Shown: in pieces, positions 1 to 8,107 of the stretch
Layout of the letters: each line of letters begins with the position of its first letter
Numbering within the stretch: the first letter of the stretch is position 1
Program-made: the position numbers and the translations under genes
Assembly: GCA_015228875.1 (NCBI GenBank)
Contig: JADGCS010000032.1
Span: forward strand, 1-39,744
DNA length: 39,744 nucleotides
Origin: Deltaproteobacteria bacterium
GTDB lineage: Bacteria; UBA10199; JADGCS01
Direction of reading: 5' to 3'
Notes under the pieces: model-generated
The model's input: the letters and a program-made list of their open reading frames with translations, nothing else
Database searches by the model: none
What the model was told of the DNA's origin: nothing

Positions 1-82
1 GTTTGTCTGCTGTTATCAAACGGTAGAGAACACCCTCGGCCCCTCCATTATTTAAACCCGTAATGATATGAAGCACGCGCAT
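1..82 (-). CDS. Glycosyltransferase family 4, N-terminal fragment cut by window edge
   Basis: An ATG at 82 opens a frame that runs off the left edge. The visible 27 codons give MRVLHIITGLNNGGAEGVLY followed by RLITADK. The pattern VLHIITGLNxGGAE is the classic start of GT-B fold glycosyltransferases of family GT4: first beta strand, then the glycine-rich loop near the acceptor site. The gene begins 6 bases after the stop of the Wzy-like gene and on the same strand, so it continues the operon. Expected role: cytoplasmic or membrane-associated transfer of a sugar from an NDP-sugar to the lipid-linked repeat unit. Sugar specificity cannot be seen. Confidence 0.75.
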   Translation of the reverse strand, partial: MRVLHIITGLNNGGAEGVLYRLITADK

Positions 83-88
83 AACAGC

Positions 89-1243
89 TTAAGTGGCATC
101 ACAGATAATTTTTTTTCCTTCACCGTAATGCTCTTTCCAGAAAATCATCGTGATAAAAAACGGAAAAAAAGGTGCAAAGATGGAATGCTTTGAAAGCAGG
201 ATAATCAACAGCGAGACACTCGAAGCCCTGTCAAATTTGACAAACATAAAATACACAAGGACGACCAGTAATAAAAGTGTAAGCGGCACCCCTGCAAAGT
301 GACACAAAAAATAAAGCAAACCAATGTCATTATAGGCAAATCCCGGTACATCAATGCGGGAAGTTAAGGACATTAAGTCAGCCCCAAAGGAAAATTTATA
401 AAAATCAGAGAAAAGAAACTCCCAGGATTTGCCTATAAAATTCCCCCGGAGATCTATCCCTGTCACTTCTCCATGTTGTGGAAGCTGAACATACCTGAAG
501 TGAAGATAAGGCGCCAACAACGATACAAATAAAACAGATATCCAGACACGATAAACCTTTTTAACTTTATCGAAGAGGACAAGAATGATGGCCCCACTGA
601 TTAAACCATAGGTACTAAAACTGGCAAAGAGTGTAAACGTTCCAATCCAAAACAACCACTTGTTAGACTTAGATTGTGCATAATATCTTTGAAACAAAGC
701 CACTACAGGCGCCACAAATATGGCATACGTGCCAGGTTCGTTAAATAAACCCGCTGCCCGAATAAATCGTCCATAAAAGCCAAAATCCCCCGTACTCATC
801 CTTTGTTCTTCACCAGTCACAGGCGTTAAAAAATCAATGTCGTACCCCGTGGTATGATAGACCAAAAATTGGACCATAAAAAATGACAGATGGATGATCA
901 GATAAAACTTTAAGAGATCTTCCAGAGAAACAAACCGCATCAAAGACAGCGATATCAAACAGGCAAGTATAACAATAATAAAACCAATCAATCTCTTCAT
1001 GTCTGGGGCATCCTGGTAATAAATCAATCCCGTATAGGCCCAAAACAGGAGAAGGACATAAACCATGGCTAGGGCAAATGATTGCGTCCAAATCAACGCA
1101 ATCCCTTTTTGAGCAGAACCAGCCAGCAACAAAGCCGCCATAAGAAACAGCGAGAAGACAGATATCGCCGGCATCTTTAAACTGTAAAAGTAATAGGCCT
1201 GTAACGAAACACCTACAAACAGAAGTTTTAATATCAAATTCAC
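89..1243 (-). CDS. O-antigen/capsule polymerase, Wzy-like integral membrane protein
   Basis: The 384-residue protein is almost wholly hydrophobic, with about ten predicted membrane segments and a larger periplasmic loop around residues 120-165 that is rich in charged and aromatic residues. Just after that loop is RAAGLFNEPGTYA (from residue 162), the RxxGxFxEP signature seen in many O-antigen polymerases and ligases. Wzy proteins have little sequence identity, so the call rests on topology, this motif and context (wzz, ABC flippase and glycosyltransferases in the same operon). The start overlaps the stop of the upstream gene by ATGA. Expected role: block-wise polymerisation of lipid-linked repeats in the inner membrane. 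A WaaL-type ligase is the main alternative. Confidence 0.7.
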   Translation of the reverse strand: MNLILKLLFVGVSLQAYYFYSLKMPAISVFSLFLMAALLLAGSAQKGIALIWTQSFALAMVYVLLLFWAYTGLIYYQDAPDMKRLIGFIIVILACLISLSLMRFVSLEDLLKFYLIIHLSFFMVQFLVYHTTGYDIDFLTPVTGEEQRMSTGDFGFYGRFIRAAGLFNEPGTYAIFVAPVVALFQRYYAQSKSNKWLFWIGTFTLFASFSTYGLISGAIILVLFDKVKKVYRVWISVLFVSLLAPYLHFRYVQLPQHGEVTGIDLRGNFIGKSWEFLFSDFYKFSFGADLMSLTSRIDVPGFAYNDIGLLYFLCHFAGVPLTLLLLVVLVYFMFVKFDRASSVSLLIILLSKHSIFAPFFPFFITMIFWKEHYGEGKKIICDAT

Positions 1244-2019
1244 AGTAAACGATCCCGCCCTTTTCTATATTTTTTTATCCATTGATACAACGGCGAGAGC
1301 TTCTTTCTGGTGATCCAGATTAATGTCTCGCCAAGGGACATGGGGGGGCGTGCCTTGATATCGACGCCGATGTTCATTTTTTTGAACCTGTTATATTCCC
1401 ACGGGAACCACTTTCCCCTTTCTACTACGTGATGACGATAAGTCAGGGCATCCTGCCAGACCGCAACAAAATTTGCCAGATCACGACTGCGTGTTGAACC
1501 ATACATCTCAAACTGCCAGGCGCTCTCCCCCGCAACCAGGAGGTTCTTAAGCACTGTGACCCGCCAGAATGCTGCCTGTGTCGAAACCCTGTACGGCGCC
1601 TCCCTGCTGATCTCTCCGAACTCTTTGCCGTCTATACCCCGATTGGGTCCTCTGTTGGGAGTCACGCGCAACATGTTGAGTGCATCATTTTTCATCTGCC
1701 CAAGTAGATGTAAAATCCTTTGCGTGTCGATTGGCTCACGGAGAAAAAAATCCTCCAGCATAAAGAGCACACAGGTGGATCCAACGGCATCCAGGGCTTT
1801 AAGCAAAAGACTGGACCAGTCGAGATTTTTTCCGAGTGCAAGCGGTGTGACGTGATCAATGACCGGTCTTTTCTCTTCTGTAATGAGAAATACCGGAAAA
1901 GGACAATCCGGCCAATTTTTATGTAACAAATTAAAAAAAGGCGTCCAGAGGTCTGCATAACCATCACAGCTCGAGATCAACAAGGCACAGTCGTCCATTA
2001 TATTTTTTCCTGACGTCAT
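1240..2019 (-). CDS. Putative glycosyltransferase-like protein of a surface-glycan locus
   Basis: The 259-residue soluble protein opens with a beta-alpha start (CALLISSCDGYADLW) typical of a nucleotide-binding fold. It has an acidic segment, FMLEDFFLREP, near residue 105 in the place where GT-A enzymes carry their metal-binding DxD. No standard GT2 signature is seen, so the family is uncertain. The start ATG at 2019 overlaps the upstream stop as ATGA; a second ATG at 1998 would remove seven residues. The C-terminus is very basic (KKYRKGRDR), fitting association with the membrane face. It lies between a GT2 enzyme and the polymerase, so sugar transfer is the likeliest job. Confidence 0.5.
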   Translation of the reverse strand: MTSGKNIMDDCALLISSCDGYADLWTPFFNLLHKNWPDCPFPVFLITEEKRPVIDHVTPLALGKNLDWSSLLLKALDAVGSTCVLFMLEDFFLREPIDTQRILHLLGQMKNDALNMLRVTPNRGPNRGIDGKEFGEISREAPYRVSTQAAFWRVTVLKNLLVAGESAWQFEMYGSTRSRDLANFVAVWQDALTYRHHVVERGKWFPWEYNRFKKMNIGVDIKARPPMSLGETLIWITRKKLSPLYQWIKKYRKGRDRLL

Positions 2020-2789
2020 GTTTGTACGGTGCTTAACATTTTGTAAATAACATATTTGGCCGCTTTCTCAAAAAACTTTTGGGGAGCGTAGAACAAATAG
2101 TCCCTCCAGAGCACAGAGAGATCCTTTTTAAACACCACCGCCAGCCTTTTAAAATTCTTGCTCTTCACACTCAGCCGATCGCTGCCCTTGTTATTGTAGA
2201 TTCTTACGATGCTTTTTGAAAAAAACACCCGCCCTGTTTTTTTGATGATCCCTGCCCAGGTTGTGCCTTCTCCTCCCATGACGTCCTCATAGTAAAAATT
2301 GACAGAGGCAAAGACCTCTCTTTTAACTATGGGAACATACTCCCCCACAACCACCCTCCCCCGTAAATAATCCTTAAATTCAAGAAATCCTTCAAACTCA
2401 GGATTATTTGAGGTGACACGCCCGTCCAGATCGACACAGGCCGCAAAGATCAAATCGGAATCAACCTTTCTGGTCAGGTCATAAGCAATCTTCAACGCGT
2501 CACTTGTAAACAAGTCATCAGAATCGTTTGAGATGATCCACTCTCCGCGTGCCATTCTCGCGCCAATATTTCTCGCGGTATTTGCCCCGGCATTTTTATC
2601 CAGGGCCTTAAAAAAAATGCGGTCATCCTTAAAATGAGAAACCACAGCAACCGTATCATCCGTTGATCCGTCGTCAATAATAATAAGCTCAAACTCTTTA
2701 AATTCCTGACTCAAAATGCTTTCAATCATCCTGCCAATACAATACCCGCGGTTATAAGTCGGTATAATAATACTGAAGTAAGGTTTCAT
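2016..2789 (-). CDS. Family 2 glycosyltransferase
   Basis: A 257-residue GT-A enzyme. The N-terminus has FSIIIPTYNRGYCIGRMIES, then ELIIIDDGSTDDT (nucleotide-binding aspartate), then WIISNDSDDLF near residue 90, which matches the DxD/SDDL metal site of GT2. Length is normal for a single-domain GT2. The C-terminus is basic and amphipathic. The gene starts 2 bases after the stop of the CapA-like gene and ends in an ATGA overlap with the next gene, so expression is tightly coupled. It should add one sugar of the repeat unit at the cytoplasmic face; donor and acceptor are unknown. Confidence 0.88.
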   Translation of the reverse strand: MKPYFSIIIPTYNRGYCIGRMIESILSQEFKEFELIIIDDGSTDDTVAVVSHFKDDRIFFKALDKNAGANTARNIGARMARGEWIISNDSDDLFTSDALKIAYDLTRKVDSDLIFAACVDLDGRVTSNNPEFEGFLEFKDYLRGRVVVGEYVPIVKREVFASVNFYYEDVMGGEGTTWAGIIKKTGRVFFSKSIVRIYNNKGSDRLSVKSKNFKRLAVVFKKDLSVLWRDYLFYAPQKFFEKAAKYVIYKMLSTVQT

Positions 2790-2791
2790 TG

Positions 2792-3931
2792 TTATCTGTT
2801 GCCCCTGCTTAAAAAACTGAAAACATTTTTAAAGTTCCGTGCCGTAGGAACCCTTGGATGATACATAAAATCCACTGCCATGCGTCGTATTTTGCCACAA
2901 ACATAACTGATTCTAAATTTTTTCCCGTAACTGGTGAGATGACCTGCTTTAAGCGCGTATCTCGTGATATGGGTTGGAGCTTCAACCGCAAAGCCCTTTT
3001 TAACATGATAATAAAATCTTCTGATCCTTACTGATTGATCCATCATACCGATATCCGCAGCAAGTGAATATCTGTTCCAGAACATCTGCTTTTTTATGAA
3101 TTTTTTTTCTTCTGCAGATACAGAAATGATTCTGGCATTCAGGTCCGGAGTAATAAAATTTCCCAACCCATAAAAAATATGTTTCCCCTGATACACTTCA
3201 TACGCCTGAATGCAATGCGCATGAGACCCCGCAATCATATCGGCACCGGCATCCACGATTTGATGCGCTGTCTTTATATCATCCTCACTGGGCAAAAAAA
3301 CCTCCTCCGCTCCCCAATGCAGCATCACCACAATAAAAACAGCCCCTTGACTCTTGGCGATGGCGATATCCTTTTTTATTCTTTGCAAATCAGGCGGCAT
3401 AACCCCTGCCGCCGCGTTTGTTGCAAAAACACCAGAGGCAGTCTCTGAGACATAACCCATAAACGCTGTTTTTGTGCCATGAACATCAAGCACAAGGGGG
3501 TTATGGCAGTTTTGGGTCAGAGAACCCGCCCCAAAAAAACTGACCCCGTTTTGCTTTAATACCCTCAGGGTATCCTCAAGGCCTTCTTCGCCATAATCCA
3601 TAATATGATTATTTGCCAAAGAAACAGCCAGAGGGTACAGACCAAAGGTTTCCCGTATGAAACTTTCATCGGCCTTCAGGATGATTTTACCCAAACAGCC
3701 TTTATTTGTTTTTGTAATGGGGCCTTCCAGATTAAAAACAAAGGGCGACTCCAGGCTCATTTTAATTTGTTGAGCCTCGGGCAAAAAAACATCTCCCAAA
3801 ATAAGCAACCTGTTCTTCTCTGTGTGCTGATCCAAGTTATTAACTTGACTTTGACGCGGTTGAGTTCCTTGGTCATGCGAGGACTGCGCCCGCGCTCTGT
3901 CGACCTTGAAATTCCTATACATTAGATTCAT
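2792..3931 (-). CDS. CapA/PgsA-family metallophosphoesterase-like capsule protein
   Basis: The 379-residue protein belongs to the PGA_cap (CapA) family. Visible motifs are GD at 46-47, NLEGP 67-71, ANNHIMDYG 106-114, HWGAEE 205-210, GSHAHC 235-240 and GLGNF 255-259, which together form the calcineurin-like metal site. The family is known from poly-gamma-glutamate capsules, but members in polysaccharide loci are common and their substrate is unclear. No signal peptide or transmembrane anchor is seen. The first ~35 residues (MYRNFKVDRARAQ onward) are translated from the 84-bp repeat at 3833-3922, so the native start may be a TTG near residue 33. ATG at 3931 overlaps the asnB-like stop as ATGA. 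Confidence 0.8.
   Translation of the reverse strand: MNLMYRNFKVDRARAQSSHDQGTQPRQSQVNNLDQHTEKNRLLILGDVFLPEAQQIKMSLESPFVFNLEGPITKTNKGCLGKIILKADESFIRETFGLYPLAVSLANNHIMDYGEEGLEDTLRVLKQNGVSFFGAGSLTQNCHNPLVLDVHGTKTAFMGYVSETASGVFATNAAAGVMPPDLQRIKKDIAIAKSQGAVFIVVMLHWGAEEVFLPSEDDIKTAHQIVDAGADMIAGSHAHCIQAYEVYQGKHIFYGLGNFITPDLNARIISVSAEEKKFIKKQMFWNRYSLAADIGMMDQSVRIRRFYYHVKKGFAVEAPTHITRYALKAGHLTSYGKKFRISYVCGKIRRMAVDFMYHPRVPTARNFKNVFSFLSRGNR
3833..3922 (-). repeat. 84-bp palindromic ORF element, copy A
   Basis: The most diverged copy of the family, with CAAGTTATTAACTTG, CGCGG/CCGCG and the hairpin TCCTTG/CGAGGA, where stem changes keep pairing by wobble. Its minus-strand frame (MYRNFKVDRARAQSSHDQ...) has no stop and becomes the N-terminus of the CapA-like protein. 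It overlaps the end of the asnB gene only by the ATG region. Confidence 0.87.
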
Positions 3932-5625
3932 GACCTTAAAATCGCCTTGATGTTTCTGACAAGCTTTTCTTTGTGAACGAGAAATGAATGATTGACCCGC
4001 ATGGGAATCGTGTCGACAAATCCTTTTTTATCCAGATAATAATAAGACCACAGACCAATGGCTGACAACGCCCATTGCTGCATCAGATTTTTTGGTTTAA
4101 CTTTTACCTGCATCCAGTCATGGTATTCTTTGGGAACCCTCACAGAACCAAACCACTCCAACGGCAATCCAAAGCCCACTTTTCTTCTCTGGGCAAATTC
4201 CCTGCCAAATATCCTTTCTGCCTCTCTCTTTAAAATGACTTTTCCGGATTGTGTGGGACTGGGCATGCTTAAAAACCTGTTTGACAAAAAAGGAACCCTG
4301 CTTTCAATGGCATGTGCCATACTCATCCTGTCCTGACGGGTCAGTATCGGCGGCAAATAAAGATTTCTGTCATACATCAATTGACTTTTAAGAACAGACT
4401 GACTCTCTTTAAAAAAATCACAGGACAAGTCCCTGTTAAAATCAAAAACCCTTCTTGTTTTTTCGTACTGTTGCGTTGTCTTCCCATCGTGCCAGGGATA
4501 TCCGGCAAACATCTCGTCAGCGCCCTCGCCTGTCAGCAAAACCTTTACCGCCGTATGCCTGCGCACGTATTCACACAGGAGGTATATTCCAAAGGCATTG
4601 GGATGCCTGATCACAGGTTCATCGCCATGCCAGACAATTTTGCCCAGATGATCCAGCACGTATTGCTGGTCCAGTTCTATCTTGTGAAATCTAAAATCGG
4701 TAACACGAGAGATTTGATCGGCGGCTTTAAGCACCCATTGATCTTCGTTGAGTGATCTATCCTTGACAGAAACATAAAAACCGTGAACCAGTTTACTGTT
4801 TTGGGCATAGTTGTATGCCACCAGCGACGAGTCAATCCCCCCCGAGAGCTGCACACCAACTTCAACCGAGGGATCGGATATGGACTGTTCCAACACGCTT
4901 TTTTTTAGCATCTCAATCGGATCTAAAGCAGCGGCCGGTAAATTTAACACTGTCTGCTCAACAATGGGTGCCTGATCTGTAGAAAAAATAATTTTTTCTC
5001 CCGGGAGACATTGATACACACGATCCAGTAAAGTGGGGACTAATGTAAGATTGGTTTCAAAATTAAAAATCTTGAAGTTGACTTTTTTGGGCAGGGCGTA
5101 TCCGTATTGCAGGAATTCCGCATGAACTGCCTGATCAAGGCTTTTGACAGGTTCAAACCATTCCACTCCAAAAAAACCCTTGATCTCGGAAGAAAAAGAC
5201 AAGGCATCCCTGTTTTTGCTTAAGGCAACGTATAATGGCTTTATCCCCGAAGGATCACGGCACAGTACCAACTGGTGAGAGTCTAAAAAATAAGCGGCAA
5301 AGGCATACATGCCGTCCAGTTGGGCTGGATTAAAAAAAGGCCCCTCTCTCTCCAGCCATTCCACCAGAGCCACACTGTCACTTAAGTTAATGTCCGGGTC
5401 TAAATCCTTAAAATTATATATTTCGCCGTTAAAGACCAGAAGAACCCTCCCAGAGGAGCTAAAAATGGGTTGATGGGCCCGCTCCGAGCAATCAAGAATA
5501 GACAGGCGCGTGTGCGCAAAAGAAACCCTGTCACATTTAATCTGGGATTGAAAATCAGGCCCGCGATGGTTGAGATTGCTGTAATCAATAACAGCCGGCG
5601 GAAATGTTCCAAGAATGCCACACAT
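3928..5625 (-). CDS. asnB: Asparagine synthetase (glutamine-hydrolysing) family amidotransferase
   Basis: The 565-residue protein has the two AsnB domains. The N-terminal class II glutaminase has Cys2 as nucleophile (MCGILG), RGPD at 21-24, FNGEIYN at 65-71 and CRDPSGIKPLY at 122-132. The C-terminal ATP-pyrophosphatase domain has SGGIDSS at 261-267 and GEGADEMFAGYPW further on. Family chemistry: ATP-dependent transfer of glutamine ammonia to a carboxylate. In polysaccharide loci such enzymes are thought to amidate uronic acids or amino-acid substituents rather than make free asparagine; that is inference here. The upstream intergenic space is filled by a cloverleaf repeat (5633-5780). It overlaps the next gene by 4 bases. 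Confidence 0.9.
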   Translation of the reverse strand: MCGILGTFPPAVIDYSNLNHRGPDFQSQIKCDRVSFAHTRLSILDCSERAHQPIFSSSGRVLLVFNGEIYNFKDLDPDINLSDSVALVEWLEREGPFFNPAQLDGMYAFAAYFLDSHQLVLCRDPSGIKPLYVALSKNRDALSFSSEIKGFFGVEWFEPVKSLDQAVHAEFLQYGYALPKKVNFKIFNFETNLTLVPTLLDRVYQCLPGEKIIFSTDQAPIVEQTVLNLPAAALDPIEMLKKSVLEQSISDPSVEVGVQLSGGIDSSLVAYNYAQNSKLVHGFYVSVKDRSLNEDQWVLKAADQISRVTDFRFHKIELDQQYVLDHLGKIVWHGDEPVIRHPNAFGIYLLCEYVRRHTAVKVLLTGEGADEMFAGYPWHDGKTTQQYEKTRRVFDFNRDLSCDFFKESQSVLKSQLMYDRNLYLPPILTRQDRMSMAHAIESRVPFLSNRFLSMPSPTQSGKVILKREAERIFGREFAQRRKVGFGLPLEWFGSVRVPKEYHDWMQVKVKPKNLMQQWALSAIGLWSYYYLDKKGFVDTIPMRVNHSFLVHKEKLVRNIKAILRS

Positions 5626-5632
5626 ATTGAGT

Positions 5633-5780
5633 GTCTGTCGGGAAATGCCCTGTTTCGCAGGAGTCCTGAAAAATCATGTCCCGTGACAAAACATAAGGAC
5701 ATGATTTTTCAGGGTTTGAAATATTTTGCAAGCGGCAAAATTTTCAAACTTCCGGAGAAACAGGGGCTTTCCCGACAGAC
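5633..5780 (+). repeat. Cloverleaf palindromic element, copy 2
   Basis: A 148-bp element with terminal arms 5633-5656 and 5757-5780 that are inverted repeats (24 nt, two mismatches). Between them lie two more hairpins: CTGAAAAATCATGTCC paired with its complement ending at 5712, and GTTTGAAATATTTTGC paired with GCAAAATTTTCAAAC. The ~100-nt core matches copy 1 (32519-32676, opposite orientation) almost base for base. The middle of the arms differs between copies but stays self-complementary within each. It fills the space between the PaaK-like gene and asnB. Confidence 0.85.
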
Positions 5781-5785
5781 TTTAT

Positions 5786-7081
5786 TTAGATCTCACTTAT
5801 TGTATACCTGTACTTACCCGATTTAAGCGGCGGGATTTCATCAACCAGGTTGACATGAACTGTGCAGTTTTCTCCCATGGCGATCTTGATGATCCTCACG
5901 ATCTCATCTCTGTCATTCTCGCCATAACCGCCTGCAGGTACAAGCTTTACGTTAACTAAATCATAATCTTTCTGGATGATCTGAAATTTTCTGATCACAC
6001 CTTTGTTTAAAACTACCCCCACAAAATGGATAAAATATTCTGCGGGCACGACCTTGCCTGCTTTTGTTCTAAACGCATCCGTGACCCTGCCGGTCACACC
6101 CTGCAGAAGAACTCCCTCCCTGCCGCAGAGACAGGGCTTCTCAGCCAGAATGCCAAAGTCGCCAATCTTGTATCTGATCAGCGGCATGGAATAATTAATC
6201 AAACTGGTAATGACGATCTCCCCTTCCACCCCTGGAGGACAGGGAGTCCCGTTCTGGTCAACAATTTCAAGATGGACACAGTCACAAGCCACATGCATCC
6301 CTGCATGATGTTCACATTCGCAGGCAATACTGCCAACCTCCCGAGTCCCATACCGGTTAAAAACCCTGACACCGCAGACCCGTTCTATTGTTTCCCGCAT
6401 AAACGGGTGCAGGGTCCCGGCACTGGTCATCACTGCCTGCACACCTGTTATCTGTAATTGATGCTCTTCGGCAAATTTACACAGTTCATACATGGCCTGT
6501 GCGTAGGCCACAATTAATCGGGGCCGGATCTTGTTTATAATCCGCAGGTATTCTCTCATTCTCTCTGCAGACATGGAAAAAGAATTGAGCAATGTAAGAT
6601 TTTTGACCACATTGATTACCCTTGATTTTATGGTCTTGGATTCAAGTAATATTTCTTTGTCATCGCCCCAGAGTTTTATCATCGCATCTCCGAGCGCATA
6701 GCCAGTCCATGTTTTTTGCTGATAAGTAATGGCGCGAGAGGCGCGCAGGTAATCTTTATCCTGCAAAAATTTAACAGGCTCACCAGTTGAACCTCCCGAT
6801 GTATTCCAATAAGTCTGTCTTCCTCCGCTATTTTGAGATGTGAGTTCTGATGCTCGGTGACGCAGGATATCCCTGTTCAAAAAAGGGATGTCATGAAATC
6901 TGTTTAAAATCACTCTCCCGTCATCCACAATATTGTGGTGTAAAAATAGTGCCCTGTAATACGGTGAATTTTCATGGGCATGCTTAAGGATCTTCTCTAG
7001 TTTTGCTTCTGGCTTATCCTGCTGTTCCTTTTGGATATAGCCCATTGATCTGGCAATAAAGTGATAAATCAGCTTTTTCAT
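5786..7081 (-). CDS. PaaK/CapK-like adenylate-forming enzyme
   Basis: A member of the phenylacetate-CoA-ligase-like (PaaK/CapK) branch of the ANL superfamily, 431 residues from the ATG at 7081. Motifs: SGGSTGEP (95-102, phosphate-binding loop), YGTREVG (244-250), NYSMPLIRYKIGD (296-308). Four cysteines near 254/256 and 317/319 may bind zinc, as in PaaK relatives. The family activates a carboxylate as its adenylate and usually passes it to a thiol; capsule-locus members have unknown substrates. The open frame extends upstream through a hairpin cluster (ATG at 7180) and on into the DUF268 gene. I chose 7081 because homology to the family starts there, but 7180 is possible. Confidence 0.82.
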   Translation of the reverse strand: MKKLIYHFIARSMGYIQKEQQDKPEAKLEKILKHAHENSPYYRALFLHHNIVDDGRVILNRFHDIPFLNRDILRHRASELTSQNSGGRQTYWNTSGGSTGEPVKFLQDKDYLRASRAITYQQKTWTGYALGDAMIKLWGDDKEILLESKTIKSRVINVVKNLTLLNSFSMSAERMREYLRIINKIRPRLIVAYAQAMYELCKFAEEHQLQITGVQAVMTSAGTLHPFMRETIERVCGVRVFNRYGTREVGSIACECEHHAGMHVACDCVHLEIVDQNGTPCPPGVEGEIVITSLINYSMPLIRYKIGDFGILAEKPCLCGREGVLLQGVTGRVTDAFRTKAGKVVPAEYFIHFVGVVLNKGVIRKFQIIQKDYDLVNVKLVPAGGYGENDRDEIVRIIKIAMGENCTVHVNLVDEIPPLKSGKYRYTISEI

Positions 7082-7085
7082 CTTC

Positions 7086-7173
7086 AACCCCCAGATGGGG
7101 GTTTGATTCCCCGCCCCTTGGGGCGTAACGTGAGAATTTTCTGGACTTGATACCCCGTAGCTTGCTGCGGGGT
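7086..7173 (-). repeat. REP-like cluster of three hairpins
   Basis: Three compact palindromes in a row: AACCCCC/GGGGGTT (7086-7103), perfect CGCCCC-TT-GGGGCG (7112-7125), and ACCCCGtAGC/GCTgCGGGGT (7152-7173). They fill the space between the DUF268 gene stop and the PaaK-like start. On the minus strand the stretch is open in the PaaK-like frame (MKNPAASYGVSS...). No U-tract follows, so it does not look like an intrinsic terminator. It may be a REP-type or IS200/IS605-associated remnant; only one copy is present here. Confidence 0.6.
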
Positions 7174-7190
7174 TCTTCATAAATACAACG

Positions 7191-8003
7191 TCATGACACA
7201 ACTTCATACAGCCTGGTAAACTCAAATATCCCGCACCCGTAATGACATCCAAAGCTCGATTGAACGTCTTTGTCTTCGATGGCGACATTCTTGTGCAGAT
7301 TACCCTTGTCATCAATATATGAAAACATATCCAGCTTAAACATTTTAGACATCAGGTCCAAAATATATTTGACCTCAAAGACGCGATGAGCATTAAACTC
7401 CACCCTTTGAGGGCCGATCGGCACAGAGAGATAAAGTTTGCCCCCCGACTTTAACATGCGATTGATGTTTTCTATCCCGGTCAAATAACCATCAGGGTCT
7501 ATGGGATCACCATACCTCCCAAGACCAAAGTGTTCCAGGGCATGCAGACAGGACAACGAATCGCAGTAGTCTGTAAACAAGGAGAGGTCTTTGGCCATCA
7601 TGTCGGCTCGAACAAACGTCACATTGTCGATTGTTGTCTCAAGAGGTCTTATATCGAGGACCTCAATTTTTCTAAAAGAGGCCACATGGGCAACAAAACC
7701 ATCAATCCGTGACCCCACATCAACATGTAGCGCAGGATTATTTTTAAAGATCCTCTGGGCAACAAAGAGATCCTGCCAAAAATAATGTCCCCTGATGGTG
7801 CCGCACGTATCGGATTTGTCCTGCAGGCAGGGATAGGGTCTTGCAATATAAAACTGATTTGATGCATGTCTGGTTTTTTTTATAAAGACGAAAAAGTCTT
7901 TAACGTATGCCGGAAACCCTAGAAGGTACTGAATCGTCTTGCGCGGGTCCAGGCCAAGGGATGAAACCAGTTGATAGACGTATTGTAAGATTGATCGTAA
8001 CAA
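7191..8003 (-). CDS. DUF268-family protein, methyltransferase-like
   Basis: The 270-residue protein matches the DUF268 pattern: FWQDLFVAQRI, then DVGSRIDGFVAH (95-106), an EVLDIRPL strand, and the signature HALEHFGLGRYGDPIDP (154-170). The glycine-containing DVGSR and acidic LDIRP positions resemble motifs I and II of class I SAM-dependent methyltransferases; the family's activity is not established to my knowledge. The only start after the last in-frame stop is TTG at 8003, which lies in the palindrome of repeat copy B. Upstream the same frame carries the repeat's ATG (8099), now cut off by a TAA at 8019-8021. Neighbours suggest glycan decoration. Confidence 0.75.
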   Translation of the reverse strand: MLRSILQYVYQLVSSLGLDPRKTIQYLLGFPAYVKDFFVFIKKTRHASNQFYIARPYPCLQDKSDTCGTIRGHYFWQDLFVAQRIFKNNPALHVDVGSRIDGFVAHVASFRKIEVLDIRPLETTIDNVTFVRADMMAKDLSLFTDYCDSLSCLHALEHFGLGRYGDPIDPDGYLTGIENINRMLKSGGKLYLSVPIGPQRVEFNAHRVFEVKYILDLMSKMFKLDMFSYIDDKGNLHKNVAIEDKDVQSSFGCHYGCGIFEFTRLYEVVS

Positions 8004-8090
8004 GTTACTAACTTGACTTTAACGCGGTTGAATTCCTTCATTTTGCGAGGAATGCACCCGCGCTCTGTCGACTTTGAAATTCCTATACAT
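8001..8090 (-). repeat. 84-bp palindromic ORF element, copy B
   Basis: Same family as copies A, C, D and E. It holds the 15-bp palindrome CAAGTTACTAACTTG, a nested stem CGCGG/CCGCG and an inner hairpin ATTCCTT/GAGGAAT. Read on the minus strand, an ATG at 8099 (or 8090) gives MYRNFKVDRARVHSSQNE and so on. Compared with copy A, one C-to-T change turns CAA into TAA at 8019-8021. The frame after the stop continues directly into the DUF268 protein. Confidence 0.88.
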
Positions 8091-8107
8091 AAATTTCATC
8101 TCTGAAA

